A stretch of 14,690 nt of DNA from Candidatus Omnitrophota bacterium (GTDB lineage Bacteria; Omnitrophota; Gorgyraeia; Gygaellales; Profunditerraquicolaceae): NCBI GenBank assembly GCA_028713875.1, contig JAQTNM010000012.1, positions 1 through 14,690 of the forward strand, written 5' to 3'. The translations under genes and the position numbers were made by a program. The notes beneath the pieces are model-generated. The model was not told the origin of the DNA. It saw nothing but the letters and a program-made list of their open reading frames with translations, and did not search any database. Within the stretch, counting starts at the first letter, position 1; the number at the start of each line of letters is the position of its first letter. Shown piece after piece: positions 1 through 6,865 of the stretch.

Positions 1-763
1 TGGAATCAGTCTCAATGTTCACGCCTAAAACAGTAGTTTTACCCCCTAAGCCCATCGGGCCGATATTTAGCATGTTAACCTGGCGCAATAATTCCATCTC
101 TAACAGTTTTATTTCGGGGTTAGGGCTGCCGGAGCCGATATTCCTGAGCAATGCTTTCTTGGCCAGGATAGAAGCGTAATCTGCAGTGCCTCCGATACCT
201 ACCCCTATCACATAAGGCGGGCAGGCATCCGGCCCGGCTTCTTTTATTGTATCCAGGATAAATTTTTTGATATCTTCTATGTTTGCCGTGGGCTTGAACA
301 TCTTCAGCCGGGATTTATTCTCGCAGCCGAAGCCCTTCGGCAAGACCGTTAATCTGACTTTATCCCCCGTTACGATATCAAGGTGGATCACTGCCGGAGA
401 ATATCCCGGCCTGCCTCTCGAGATGGGGTTGGCGACGACTGAATTCCTTAAATTGCCTTTTTTGTAACCGTATTCTACGCCTTTATTTATGGCGGACTTC
501 AAATTGCCTTTTATTTTTACGTCCTGGCCGATGCGGACGAAAACTACCGGCATCCCCGTATCCTGGCAGATGGCTAATTTTTCTTTTTTAGCGATACCGG
601 CATTACTTATAGTAGCTGCCAGGACCTCTCTTGCCAGCTTGCTGGTCTCTTTTGCATAGGCATCTCTTAACGACTTTAAAACATCTTTTCTTAAAAAAAT
701 ATTGGCCTGTATGCAAAGCCCGGCTACCGCATCCTGTATTTTCTTGGCTGAAATTATCCTCAT
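1..763 (-). CDS. Fumarate hydratase class I, alpha subunit (C-terminus outside window)
   Basis: Predicted alpha subunit of a two-subunit, oxygen-sensitive [4Fe-4S] fumarase (fumarate + water to malate; the tartrate dehydratase TtdA family is the close alternative). Translating the minus strand from the ATG at 763-761 gives 254 residues with no stop before the window edge; the family is usually about 280, so roughly 25-30 residues are missing. Visible family motifs are AICQDTGMPVVF with Cys66, PKGFGCENKSRLKM near 142-154 with Cys147, and DACPPYVIGVGIGGT with Cys181. Cys66 and Cys181 are likely cluster ligands; the third would lie in the missing tail. The start overlaps the queF stop by 4 bp (ATGA), so it is probably translated from the same mRNA. 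The beta subunit would be expected just past base 1. Substrate (fumarate rather than tartrate) is inferred. Confidence 0.93.
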   Translation of the reverse strand, partial: MRIISAKKIQDAVAGLCIQANIFLRKDVLKSLRDAYAKETSKLAREVLAATISNAGIAKKEKLAICQDTGMPVVFVRIGQDVKIKGNLKSAINKGVEYGYKKGNLRNSVVANPISRGRPGYSPAVIHLDIVTGDKVRLTVLPKGFGCENKSRLKMFKPTANIEDIKKFILDTIKEAGPDACPPYVIGVGIGGTADYASILAKKALLRNIGSGSPNPEIKLLEMELLRQVNMLNIGPMGLGGKTTVLGVNIETDS

Positions 764-1152
764 TTTTTATACTCGCGCATGACTGTAGTGGTGATCCCGC
801 CGCGCGGGTTGAATTCCGCAATGATCCTGGCCCAGCGGGGCTTAGCTGCCTTGACAAAATCCTCCAGCATTTTATTAGCCAGGTGCTCGTGGAATATGCC
901 TATATTACGGTAAAATATGGTGTACATCTTTAAGGATTTTAGCTCAATGCAATATTTAGCCGGCGAATATTCTATTCTGATCCTGGCAAAATCCGGCAGT
1001 CCGGTTTTTGGGCAGATGCAGGTAAACTCCGGGATGTCCAGGTTGATAGTGTAGGCCTTATCGGGATACCGGTTCTTCCAGACTTCGATCTCGGGAGTTT
1101 TTAAGGAGCGCACATTTTTCTGCAGGCCTTCGTAAGAAGACTGTTTCTTCAT
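760..1152 (-). CDS. queF: NADPH-dependent 7-cyano-7-deazaguanine reductase (preQ0 reductase)
   Basis: Cytosolic enzyme reducing the nitrile of preQ0 to the aminomethyl group of preQ1, the last free-base step before insertion into tRNA. The 130-residue length fits the short, single-domain (YkvM-like) QueF class. The catalytic motif CPKTGLPDFA is present, with the nucleophile Cys47 and general acid Asp54. The QueF signature ELKSLKMY is at 70-77, followed by FYRN and FHEH (Glu89, substrate binding). It begins one base after the queE stop and its TGA overlaps the fumarase ATG, so it sits inside the overlapping operon. No key residue is missing. preQ1 would next go to a bacterial Tgt, which is not in the window. 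Confidence 0.97.
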   Translation of the reverse strand: MKKQSSYEGLQKNVRSLKTPEIEVWKNRYPDKAYTINLDIPEFTCICPKTGLPDFARIRIEYSPAKYCIELKSLKMYTIFYRNIGIFHEHLANKMLEDFVKAAKPRWARIIAEFNPRGGITTTVMREYKK

Positions 1153-1153
1153 A

Positions 1154-1825
1154 TTATTTGATCCCCCTGATCTTGTGCACCTGCGGTATTATCCAGGCCA
1201 CCACGTCCGCGTCAATGCACATCTGGCGGAACCTCTCCATTTTTTGCTGAAGCTTAGTGTCGTGCTCGTAACTATTAGGCTGCAGCACCAGGGCCAGGCG
1301 CCGCTTGCTTTTTTTGATCACGTCTAAAAGCTTTTCGATATCTTCTTCTTCCGTAGAGTGGCAGATCACCGCTTTCAAAAATATTTCCTTGCGCAGGGCG
1401 ATCTTAAGGAACCTGCGGTGTTTATCCCAAAGCTCTCCTATCTGGGTTGAGCTGGGCAGCTTCAGGTCCATAGCGATGATATCCACCAGGTCAATGACCT
1501 CTTCCAGCTCTTTGGGCAGGGCGCCGTTTGTCTCAAGGTAATTAAGCAGGCCTGCTTTTTTGGTCAGCTGCAGCACCTCTTTAAGGAAGGCCTTTTGCAA
1601 AAGCGGCTCTCCGCCGGTAAAGGCAATAGAGTGGTAATCGTAAGGGAAGTCCGCTATCTTGTCAAATAATTCCCGGGGTGAATATTCCGTAAAAGTCTCG
1701 GGTTTGGTGTCGCAGAATTTACAGGCTAAATTGCATCCGTAGAAGCGTACGAATACCTGCTTTTTGCCCAGATAAATCCCCTCACCCTGGATGCTCTCAA
1801 AAATCTCTGCTATTTTTCCCTTCAT
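1154..1825 (-). CDS. queE: 7-carboxy-7-deazaguanine synthase (radical SAM)
   Basis: Radical SAM enzyme converting 6-carboxy-tetrahydropterin to 7-carboxy-7-deazaguanine. The N-terminal FESIQGEG (9-16) is the QueE signature that contacts substrate. The cluster motif is CNLACKFC with Cys31, Cys35 and Cys38, the canonical CX3CX2C, and GGEP at 71-74 contacts SAM. The 223-residue length is normal. The start lies inside the 3' end of queC (29 bp overlap), and the GEGI...KKQVFVRFYG context fits the family N-terminus directly from this ATG. This implies translational coupling with queC. Confidence 0.97.
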   Translation of the reverse strand: MKGKIAEIFESIQGEGIYLGKKQVFVRFYGCNLACKFCDTKPETFTEYSPRELFDKIADFPYDYHSIAFTGGEPLLQKAFLKEVLQLTKKAGLLNYLETNGALPKELEEVIDLVDIIAMDLKLPSSTQIGELWDKHRRFLKIALRKEIFLKAVICHSTEEEDIEKLLDVIKKSKRRLALVLQPNSYEHDTKLQQKMERFRQMCIDADVVAWIIPQVHKIRGIK

Positions 1826-2462
1826 CTTCCAATCCTGCTTCTTGAAAACCCTTAGCGCGGAAATAACAGCTGTCGCATTTACCGCAAGGCGCTTTAGCGC
1901 CGGCGTAACAGGACCAGGTCAGGCCAAAAGGAACTTTTAAGCGCGTCCCCGTTTTAATGATCTGTGCTTTTGTTTTACGTATTAACGGCGTTAATATTTT
2001 TATGCTCTGTTTTCTTACCCCGGACTTTGTTCCGCAGGCGATCACTCCTGCGAATGCCCGGAAAAATTCCGGGCGGCAGTCCGGATATCCCGGATAATCT
2101 TCTATATGCGCGCCGATAAATACGGCTTTAGCTGCGATCGCCTCGGCATAAGATAGCGCAAAACTTAAAAAAATGATGTTGCGTCCGGGCACATACGTTG
2201 AAGGTATGCCTTGCCTGCGGCCGGAGGGAATCTTAATCTTTTTATCCAGAAGGCTTGAGCCTTTCCAGGATAAATCTATTTTTACGAGCCGGGCAGGACA
2301 ATGCGCCGCAGCGGAAATCTTTTTTGCCGCCTCTATCTCTTTCCTGTGGCGCTGGCCGTAATCAAAGATCAGGCACGAACATTTAAACCCGCTTCTTTTA
2401 GCCAGGTAAAGAGTGACCGCGGAATCCAACCCTCCCGACAAAAGCACTACCGCCTTCTTCAT
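1797..2462 (-). CDS. queC: 7-cyano-7-deazaguanine synthase (preQ0 synthase)
   Basis: ATP-dependent enzyme of the PP-loop family that converts 7-carboxy-7-deazaguanine and ammonia to preQ0. The PP-loop SGGLDS is at 9-14, TYVPGRN near 89-95, and four zinc-binding cysteines are at the C-terminus (Cys185, Cys193, Cys196, Cys199, in the CGKCDSC context). At 221 residues it is normal in length. The start codon shares one base with the queD stop (TAATG arrangement). About ten C-terminal residues beyond the zinc knuckle (LEDEGKNSRDF) are poorly conserved in type and are encoded by the DNA that also starts queE. Confidence 0.97.
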   Translation of the reverse strand: MKKAVVLLSGGLDSAVTLYLAKRSGFKCSCLIFDYGQRHRKEIEAAKKISAAAHCPARLVKIDLSWKGSSLLDKKIKIPSGRRQGIPSTYVPGRNIIFLSFALSYAEAIAAKAVFIGAHIEDYPGYPDCRPEFFRAFAGVIACGTKSGVRKQSIKILTPLIRKTKAQIIKTGTRLKVPFGLTWSCYAGAKAPCGKCDSCYFRAKGFQEAGLEDEGKNSRDF

Positions 2463-2818
2463 TATTCAGAATAAGTAGCGCAGGCGTTCTCTGATTCCCA
2501 CACGGTTATGGCGCTCAGGGCTTTTACCTGCGGCTTTAGGCGTTCATAAATGTAGCTGGCGATATTTTCCGAAGTGGGATTGGCCTTTTTGAAATAAGAA
2601 ATACCGTTCAGGTACTTATGGTCTAACTTTTCCAGTATTTTATTCAATGCCGCCTTAAGATGCTTAAAATCCATGGCCATCCCGGTTTTATCCAGCTTAT
2701 CGCAGGAGACTACCGCCTCTACTTTCCAGTTATGTCCGTGCAGCTCTTCGCATTTTCCCCGGTAGCCCCTTAGATTATGCGCTGCGCTGAAATGCTCTTC
2801 TACTTTTATGCTATACAT
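2462..2818 (-). CDS. queD: 6-carboxy-5,6,7,8-tetrahydropterin synthase
   Basis: QueD/6-pyruvoyltetrahydropterin-synthase family enzyme that turns 7,8-dihydroneopterin triphosphate into 6-carboxytetrahydropterin. Zinc ligands are visible as SAAHN (His14) and HGH (His27, His29). The catalytic Cys23 precedes them in KCEELHGHNW, and LDH at 65-67 matches the catalytic Asp/His pair. A substrate-binding Glu is plausible in VWESE (110). The 118-residue length is typical of the short bacterial QueD. It overlaps the murI 3' end by 8 bp. The upstream enzyme GTP cyclohydrolase I (FolE) is not in the window, so it must be supplied elsewhere. Confidence 0.96.
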   Translation of the reverse strand: MYSIKVEEHFSAAHNLRGYRGKCEELHGHNWKVEAVVSCDKLDKTGMAMDFKHLKAALNKILEKLDHKYLNGISYFKKANPTSENIASYIYERLKPQVKALSAITVWESENACATYSE

Positions 2819-3608
2819 TGCTGTTTGCCTTGCTCACGTTTTTCGGCGCCTCTCCCAGGAAACGCCTGGCAATGCTGCTGAACCATTCCGGATTATCGCT
2901 GACGTAATATTTGTGCCTGCCTTTGCCGTTTTTAGCCAGGCAGCAGTCTTGCGCCAGTATCTTTTTTATTTCCATGGCCACTTGTTTTGCTGAATCTATC
3001 AGGGTAACTTTCTTCCCCAGGACCTGCCGGATGACCGGCTTAAGCAGGGGATAGTGCGTGCATCCCAGGATAACTGTATCCACGCCGGATGCCTTAAGCG
3101 GCTCAAGGTAGTGCCTGGCTACATCCATGACCACTTTCCCGGAAAGCCATCCTTCTTCCACAAAAGGCACGAACAACGGACAGGCGGTTGCCGTTACTTT
3201 TATCGAAGGCTCAAGCTGCTTGATCTCATTCTCATAGGTGCGGCTTTTAATCGTGCCATGGGTACCGATAACGCCGATACGCTTATTCTGCGTGGCATAA
3301 ACTGCCTCTCTTGCCCCGGGAGTAATTACTCCCACTATCGGCACCTTGAAATGATTGACCACCACCGGCAGCGCAAAGCTGGAAGCGGTGTTGCAGGCCA
3401 CGCAGATCAATTTCACGTTCTGCTTCAATAAAAACAGAATGTTCTCTATGGAGAACCTGATCACGGTCTCGCGCGATTTTATGCCGTAAGGCACGCGCGC
3501 CGTATCTCCGAAATAAACTAAATCCTCGCAGGGCAACTGACGGATCAGCTCCCTGACTACTGTCAGGCCGCCTACCCCGGAATCAAAAACTCCTATCGCC
3601 TTTTTCAT
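2811..3608 (-). CDS. murI: Glutamate racemase
   Basis: Cofactor-independent Asp/Glu racemase making D-glutamate for peptidoglycan. The two catalytic cysteines are in the expected places: VACNTAS (Cys72) and LGCTHYPLL (Cys183). FDSGVGGLTV at 8-17 supplies Asp9 and Ser10, and YFGDTARVPYG follows at 32-42. The 265-residue length is normal. The ATG overlaps the amidase stop by 4 bp (ATGA) and the TAG stop lies 8 bp inside queD, so it is the second gene of the operon. Linkage to a cell-wall amidase is functionally sensible; linkage to preQ1 genes is not an obvious pathway connection. Confidence 0.97.
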   Translation of the reverse strand: MKKAIGVFDSGVGGLTVVRELIRQLPCEDLVYFGDTARVPYGIKSRETVIRFSIENILFLLKQNVKLICVACNTASSFALPVVVNHFKVPIVGVITPGAREAVYATQNKRIGVIGTHGTIKSRTYENEIKQLEPSIKVTATACPLFVPFVEEGWLSGKVVMDVARHYLEPLKASGVDTVILGCTHYPLLKPVIRQVLGKKVTLIDSAKQVAMEIKKILAQDCCLAKNGKGRHKYYVSDNPEWFSSIARRFLGEAPKNVSKANSNV

Positions 3609-4726
3609 TGCGATGCCTCCATGGCTGCGTAATCCTGGGAGTAATTGGCTATGCCTGCGGCAATGGCCTCGGTAACCTGCTGGCGGTAATAACTGTTTTT
3701 CAAAAGGCGTTCTTCGTTCGGGTTGGAAACAAAACCTATCTCTATTAACACCGCCGGGCTACGTACGCCTTTAAGCACGTAAAAATTAGCCCCCTTGACA
3801 CCCAACACCCTGGTTTGCATTTCACGGTCAATACTGCGGCATATTGAGCGCGCCAGGGTTATGGATTCGGCGCGGCCGCAGGCATAGATCATATCCCAAA
3901 GTGTTGCCCGCAGATTCATGCTGTCTGAAGCAAAATAATTTCTATCCAGATTTAGCCTTGCATTCCTGGCAGCGGCAAGCGCCCTGCGGTCATCACCCGT
4001 GTTAGGCGAGACATAATATACTTCAAAACCATTAAGGCCCCTTACCCGGTTGGCATTGGAATGGATGCTGATAAAAAGCTCGGCATTGGAATTGTTGGCG
4101 ATATCTACGCGGCGCGAAAGCGGGATGAATTTATCCGTGGAACGCGTCATCACCACCGTTACTCCCTGGTCCCGGAGCAGTTTCGCCAGTCTCTTGGCAA
4201 TATCCAGATTCACGTCTTTTTCTCTCAGGCCTGTCCTGCCTATCGCGCCCGGGTCATTGCCTCCGTGGCCGGCATCAATGACCACTTTTCTTAAGCATAT
4301 GGGGGCCCGGCTGCCCTTTGCGTAGCCGGGCTTGATTTCGCCGAATAAAACATCCAGGTATCTTTCCTTGAATTTTAAGGGAACGACCACTGTACCCTGA
4401 TACATATCCACCGGGCTGGATAAATTATGGATTTTACCGTCCACAATGATCATATCCTCTCCGACCCTCAGATTTATGCGGTGCAGGCCTTTTTTTAAAG
4501 TAACGCTGCGCGTGAATGTGTCATAATCCCAGTTGATATCTCCCTGCTGACAGAGCGAAACAAGCGGCAGGTAGGTTGTCCCGCCTATATTATAAGCCGG
4601 GATATTGCCCAGGCCTGTGCGCAGCGGGGCGGTGGCACAGCCATTCAAAAGGACAGTAGACAGCAGGTAGTAGACAGCAGGCAGTAAAAAAAACCTTACG
4701 ATAAATGATTTTTTATTTTTTTGCAT
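3605..4726 (-). CDS. Lipoprotein N-acetylmuramoyl-L-alanine amidase (AmiC/Amidase_3 type)
   Basis: Zinc amidase that cuts the bond between muramic acid and the stem peptide, likely anchored in the outer membrane or periplasm. Residues 1-30 form a lipoprotein signal (basic MQKNKKSFIVR, hydrophobic core, lipobox LLNGC, Cys30). Residues about 45-130 resemble a copper-amine-oxidase N-terminal-like (PF07833) wall-binding or stalk domain. Residues about 147-365 are the Amidase_3 catalytic domain: VVIDAGHGG (His154), the LREKD Glu169, FISIHSNA (His222) and VLIEIGFVSN (Glu329). All expected zinc or catalytic residues are present. The start is supported by the signal peptide and an A-rich leader with only a weak AAGA-like ribosome site. 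The signal-peptide core (residues 14-24) is encoded by repeat DNA; see findings. First gene of the murI-queDCEF-fumarase run. Confidence 0.94.
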   Translation of the reverse strand: MQKNKKSFIVRFFLLPAVYYLLSTVLLNGCATAPLRTGLGNIPAYNIGGTTYLPLVSLCQQGDINWDYDTFTRSVTLKKGLHRINLRVGEDMIIVDGKIHNLSSPVDMYQGTVVVPLKFKERYLDVLFGEIKPGYAKGSRAPICLRKVVIDAGHGGNDPGAIGRTGLREKDVNLDIAKRLAKLLRDQGVTVVMTRSTDKFIPLSRRVDIANNSNAELFISIHSNANRVRGLNGFEVYYVSPNTGDDRRALAAARNARLNLDRNYFASDSMNLRATLWDMIYACGRAESITLARSICRSIDREMQTRVLGVKGANFYVLKGVRSPAVLIEIGFVSNPNEERLLKNSYYRQQVTEAIAAGIANYSQDYAAMEASQ

Positions 4727-4782
4727 TTTTCTTTTTTAGCTTTACCAACACCCTGCCTACTATCTACCACATACTACCTACT
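4655..4782 (-). repeat. Long inverted repeat enclosing the amidase start codon
   Basis: Arms 4655-4685 (inside the gene) and 4752-4782 (upstream) are inverted copies: 23 of 31 positions are Watson-Crick complementary. On the minus-strand RNA, six of the eight differences become G-U pairs, giving 29 of 31 pairs. The 66-nt loop is A-rich and holds the ATG (4724-4726). The inner arm contains a 14-bp tandem duplication, GTAGACAGCAGGTA at 4656-4669 and GTAGACAGCAGGCA at 4670-4683 (plus-strand sense). The outer arm is built of related CTAC-rich units. A regulatory role is inferred. Confidence 0.75.
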
Positions 4783-4819
4783 TGCGCCAAACAGAATACG
4801 GTTTTAAGTTTTTTGAGTG

Positions 4820-4934
4820 CCACCAAATTTTCCTTGTCGGATTTGCAGTGATATACTTTTCTCGCTATCCCGCTTGTCGCAGGATTACGTTCGAAAAGTA
4901 TCCACCAAATTTTCCTTGTCGGAAAATTTGGTGG
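4820..4934. repeat. Cluster of three palindromes with TTGTC loops, including a 22-bp direct repeat
   Basis: A 22-bp sequence starting CCACCAAATTTTCC occurs identically at 4820-4841 and 4902-4923. The second copy is completed by its reverse complement to give a perfect 14-bp stem (4902-4915 / 4921-4934) with loop TTGTC. Between them, ATCCCGC-TTGTC-GCAGGAT (4867-4885) is a second small hairpin nested inside a longer stem (ATACTTTTC 4853-4861 / GAAAAGTAT 4893-4901). The first copy can also fold around TTGTC (CAAAT..CC / GGATTTG, 4824-4845). The last stem reaches into the encoded 3' CCACCA of ssrA. No coding potential seen. Confidence 0.8.
4902..4934 (-). terminator. Possible ssrA terminator or 3'-end hairpin
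   Basis: On the minus strand the tmRNA 3' end runs directly into a perfect 14-bp stem with loop GACAA, followed by ATACTTTTCG. The stem is long, but the following T-run is short and interrupted, so termination is plausible rather than certain. The 5' side of the stem includes the CCACCA that forms the mature tmRNA end, so RNA folding here would compete with the acceptor stem until processing. Confidence 0.45.
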
Positions 4935-5330
4935 AGGTGGCCGGAATTGAACCGGCGTCCTTAAACAATCAGATAAAAGCCGCTACATGCTTAGTTTATC
5001 TTTTACGCTTATCCTTACCCACTCCGGTAAACAGGATTGGATAAGGAGCAGCCTTTTTAGGTCTCGTCCCGATATCAAAGGCGAACAATCAGGACCAGTC
5101 CACTATCGCTCTATTTCACCCCGTGGACAGGATGAATAGAGGCTTCCCTAATTTAGTTAGGGAAGACTGGTGCCAGACCGGCCATTGGCATTGCTGCCGC
5201 AGGCGTAAGCCTGGTGCTAAACAGTTGTCTGTTTGCGTTTATGTTTTGCGAGGATTGTTAATGCGGCCAACCTTGCCTCCGCAGCATGCTGCTCTTACCC
5301 GACTCGCTTAAGTCGAGCCCTTTCACCCCC
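4929..5330 (-). ncRNA. ssrA: Transfer-messenger RNA (tmRNA)
   Basis: One-piece tmRNA of 402 nt that rescues stalled ribosomes with SmpB. The 5' end GGGGGUGAAAGG and 3' end CACCUCCACCA form the tRNA-like acceptor stem (seven pairs, one G-U). The T arm GCCGG-TTCAATT-CCGGC is present and CCA is encoded. The expected resume site is UAAAC-GCA, with GCA at 5236-5234. Reading from it in frame gives a 27-codon tag beginning ANRQLFSTRLTPAAA, ending PVFPN, with stop UAA at 5155-5153 in the loop of a perfect 9-bp hairpin (TTCCCTAA type). That is longer than the usual 8-12 residue tag and lacks the LAA ending; see findings. It lies directly downstream of smpB. Confidence 0.96.
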
Positions 5331-5337
5331 AATTTTA

Positions 5338-5429
5338 GTTCGCTGGTTCTATGGTTCTCCGGTTCGTTAGTTATCGGATGTATGTGGTTGAATTCGCGAA
5401 CTTACGAACCCTCGAACTTTAGAACTATC
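5338..5429. repeat. 8-bp-phased inverted GTTC/GAAC array
   Basis: On the plus strand, GTTC-type units start at 5338, 5346, 5354, 5362 and 5370 (the last is GTTA). After a 12-bp spacer, GAAC-type units start at 5390 (GAAT), 5398, 5406, 5414 and 5422. The four bases following each tetramer vary, so the period is exactly 8 bp while only half of each unit is conserved. The two halves are mirror images around about 5384. The right end overlaps the last codon and stop of smpB (5425-5427). It fills the whole ssrA-smpB gap. Confidence 0.85.
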
Positions 5430-5886
5430 TATATTTTTTTCTGCTCTTTAAAGTCCGGCGTATTTCCAGCTCAGTCTCGCGGCGCTTGATAGTCTCCCTT
5501 TTGTCGTAAAGCTTTTTGCCTTTGCAAAGACCCAGCTCTATCTTGGCAAACCCGCGGTCGTTAAAATACACCTTTAAAGGAATAAGCGTCAGCCCTTTCT
5601 GCGCCAGCATCCCGGCAAGCCTGGTTATCTGGCTCTTATGCAACAGCAGGCGCCTGGGCCTTTTCGGCTCTACATTAAGGTAACTGGCCTGCAAATACGG
5701 GCTTATCTGCGCATTATACAGGATAACTTCCCCTGATTCGATACGGGCAAAACTATCCTCCAGGTTTATCCTGCCATCGCGCAGTGATTTTACTTCTCCT
5801 CCCTTAAGCTCTATGCCGGATTCTGCGGTCTCAAAGACCTGGTAATCCCGATAGGCCTTGCGGTTGGTATTGATGACCTTGCTCAT
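5425..5886 (-). CDS. smpB: SsrA-binding protein
   Basis: Small RNA-binding protein that delivers tmRNA to stalled ribosomes. All family landmarks are visible: N-terminal NRKAYRDYQVFETAESGIEL with GGEVKSLRDGRINLEDSFA (about 29-47), LHKSQITRLAG (82-92), GLTLIPLKVYFNDRGFAKIELGL, then GKKLYDKRET followed by a basic tail ending KSRKKYR, which inserts in the mRNA path. The 153-residue length is typical. The ATG overlaps the AEC gene stop by 4 bp (ATGA), and the TAG stop lies inside the phased repeat upstream of ssrA. Adjacent smpB-ssrA is a common arrangement and fits co-expression. Confidence 0.98.
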   Translation of the reverse strand: MSKVINTNRKAYRDYQVFETAESGIELKGGEVKSLRDGRINLEDSFARIESGEVILYNAQISPYLQASYLNVEPKRPRRLLLHKSQITRLAGMLAQKGLTLIPLKVYFNDRGFAKIELGLCKGKKLYDKRETIKRRETELEIRRTLKSRKKYR

Positions 5887-6839
5887 CTTATCATCGCCCA
5901 GGCAAAATATAAACTTAAAAATACGGGTATGGTGATGATGCTCAAGATGTGGCCGAAAAATATACCCTGGCTGATGATCAAGTCCTCTTTTTTATAATGA
6001 CGCGCGATAACAGACAACGACGTTGCCGGAGGCACTGCCAGCTGCAGCAGGATCAAAAGGCCCGTTAATTCCGGCAGCCGCAATTTCAATACCAGCCACA
6101 ATCCTAAAGCAGGCAGGACGATTAATTTTGCCAAAACCATCCAGGACATCGCATTCCTGTCAAAATGCCCTATTTTTATCTTGGCCAGGTCGGCGCCGAC
6201 CACGAACATCGCCAAAGGCAGCGTGCAGTCACCGGCCAGCTTCAGGGGTTTGACAGCCAGCCCGGGGATTAACCTGTCCCATCCTAAAAATACGACAACC
6301 ACTCCCAGGATAGCGGCGATTACCGGCGGATTGAGCAAATTATGGAATTCGAATTTTGCCCTCTTAGAGAAAGAAAGGATATACACCGCCAGCGGCCACA
6401 TTACCAGGTTGAATCCTATAAGGAACAAAAACAGGTAAATCAGCATTGCCCCGGCTTTATAAGCCGGCAGGAGCGCAACGAACATGGCTAAAGGCAGGTA
6501 TCCGGAGTTCTGGAAAGTGACCAGGCTTAAAAACTGCAGCCTCTTTTGTCCGTCCCTGATAAAGCCGATGAATATAATCCCGACTATAAGCGCAAGCGCC
6601 GTTATGCCGATGCTCAACAAAGGGAAAACCCACCAATCCGGATAAACCTTGAAATTAAAATCCTTGATCAGTTGCACAAAGATCAGTATCGGCAGGGTCA
6701 CGTCAATGACCAGGTGGCTTAAGCCGTCTAAACCCGCGTCGCTAAGGATATTCCGTTTTTTGAGGAAATAACCTATAGCACCCAGTAAAAGTATCTGCGC
6801 TACCGCGGAAGCGGTGGTCTTAAAAGCCTCTGCAAACAT
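5883..6839 (-). CDS. AEC (auxin efflux carrier) family permease
   Basis: Integral membrane transporter of the AEC / Mem_trans family (PF03547), whose bacterial members move organic acids such as malate or malonate; the substrate here cannot be read. The 318 residues alternate hydrophobic helices (about ten) with short loops. Family hallmarks are DVTLPILIFVQL in helix 2, GDCTLPLAMFVVGADLA (about 203-219) starting the second half, and QLAVPPATSLSVIA near 268-281. The ATG is preceded by GGGAG with a 7-nt gap, and a TTGCGG-17-TATAAT promoter lies just upstream. Its stop overlaps the smpB start, so a permease and trans-translation factors share a transcript; the link is probably positional. Confidence 0.92.
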   Translation of the reverse strand: MFAEAFKTTASAVAQILLLGAIGYFLKKRNILSDAGLDGLSHLVIDVTLPILIFVQLIKDFNFKVYPDWWVFPLLSIGITALALIVGIIFIGFIRDGQKRLQFLSLVTFQNSGYLPLAMFVALLPAYKAGAMLIYLFLFLIGFNLVMWPLAVYILSFSKRAKFEFHNLLNPPVIAAILGVVVVFLGWDRLIPGLAVKPLKLAGDCTLPLAMFVVGADLAKIKIGHFDRNAMSWMVLAKLIVLPALGLWLVLKLRLPELTGLLILLQLAVPPATSLSVIARHYKKEDLIISQGIFFGHILSIITIPVFLSLYFAWAMIR

Positions 6840-6865
6840 CTCTTATCTCCCGTTAAAAACAGTAT

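Noticed and set aside
4752..4782. CRISPR-like array in the CTAC/GTAG or GTTC/GAAC repeats
   Set aside because: Units are 8-14 bp without unique spacers of constant length and no cas genes are nearby.
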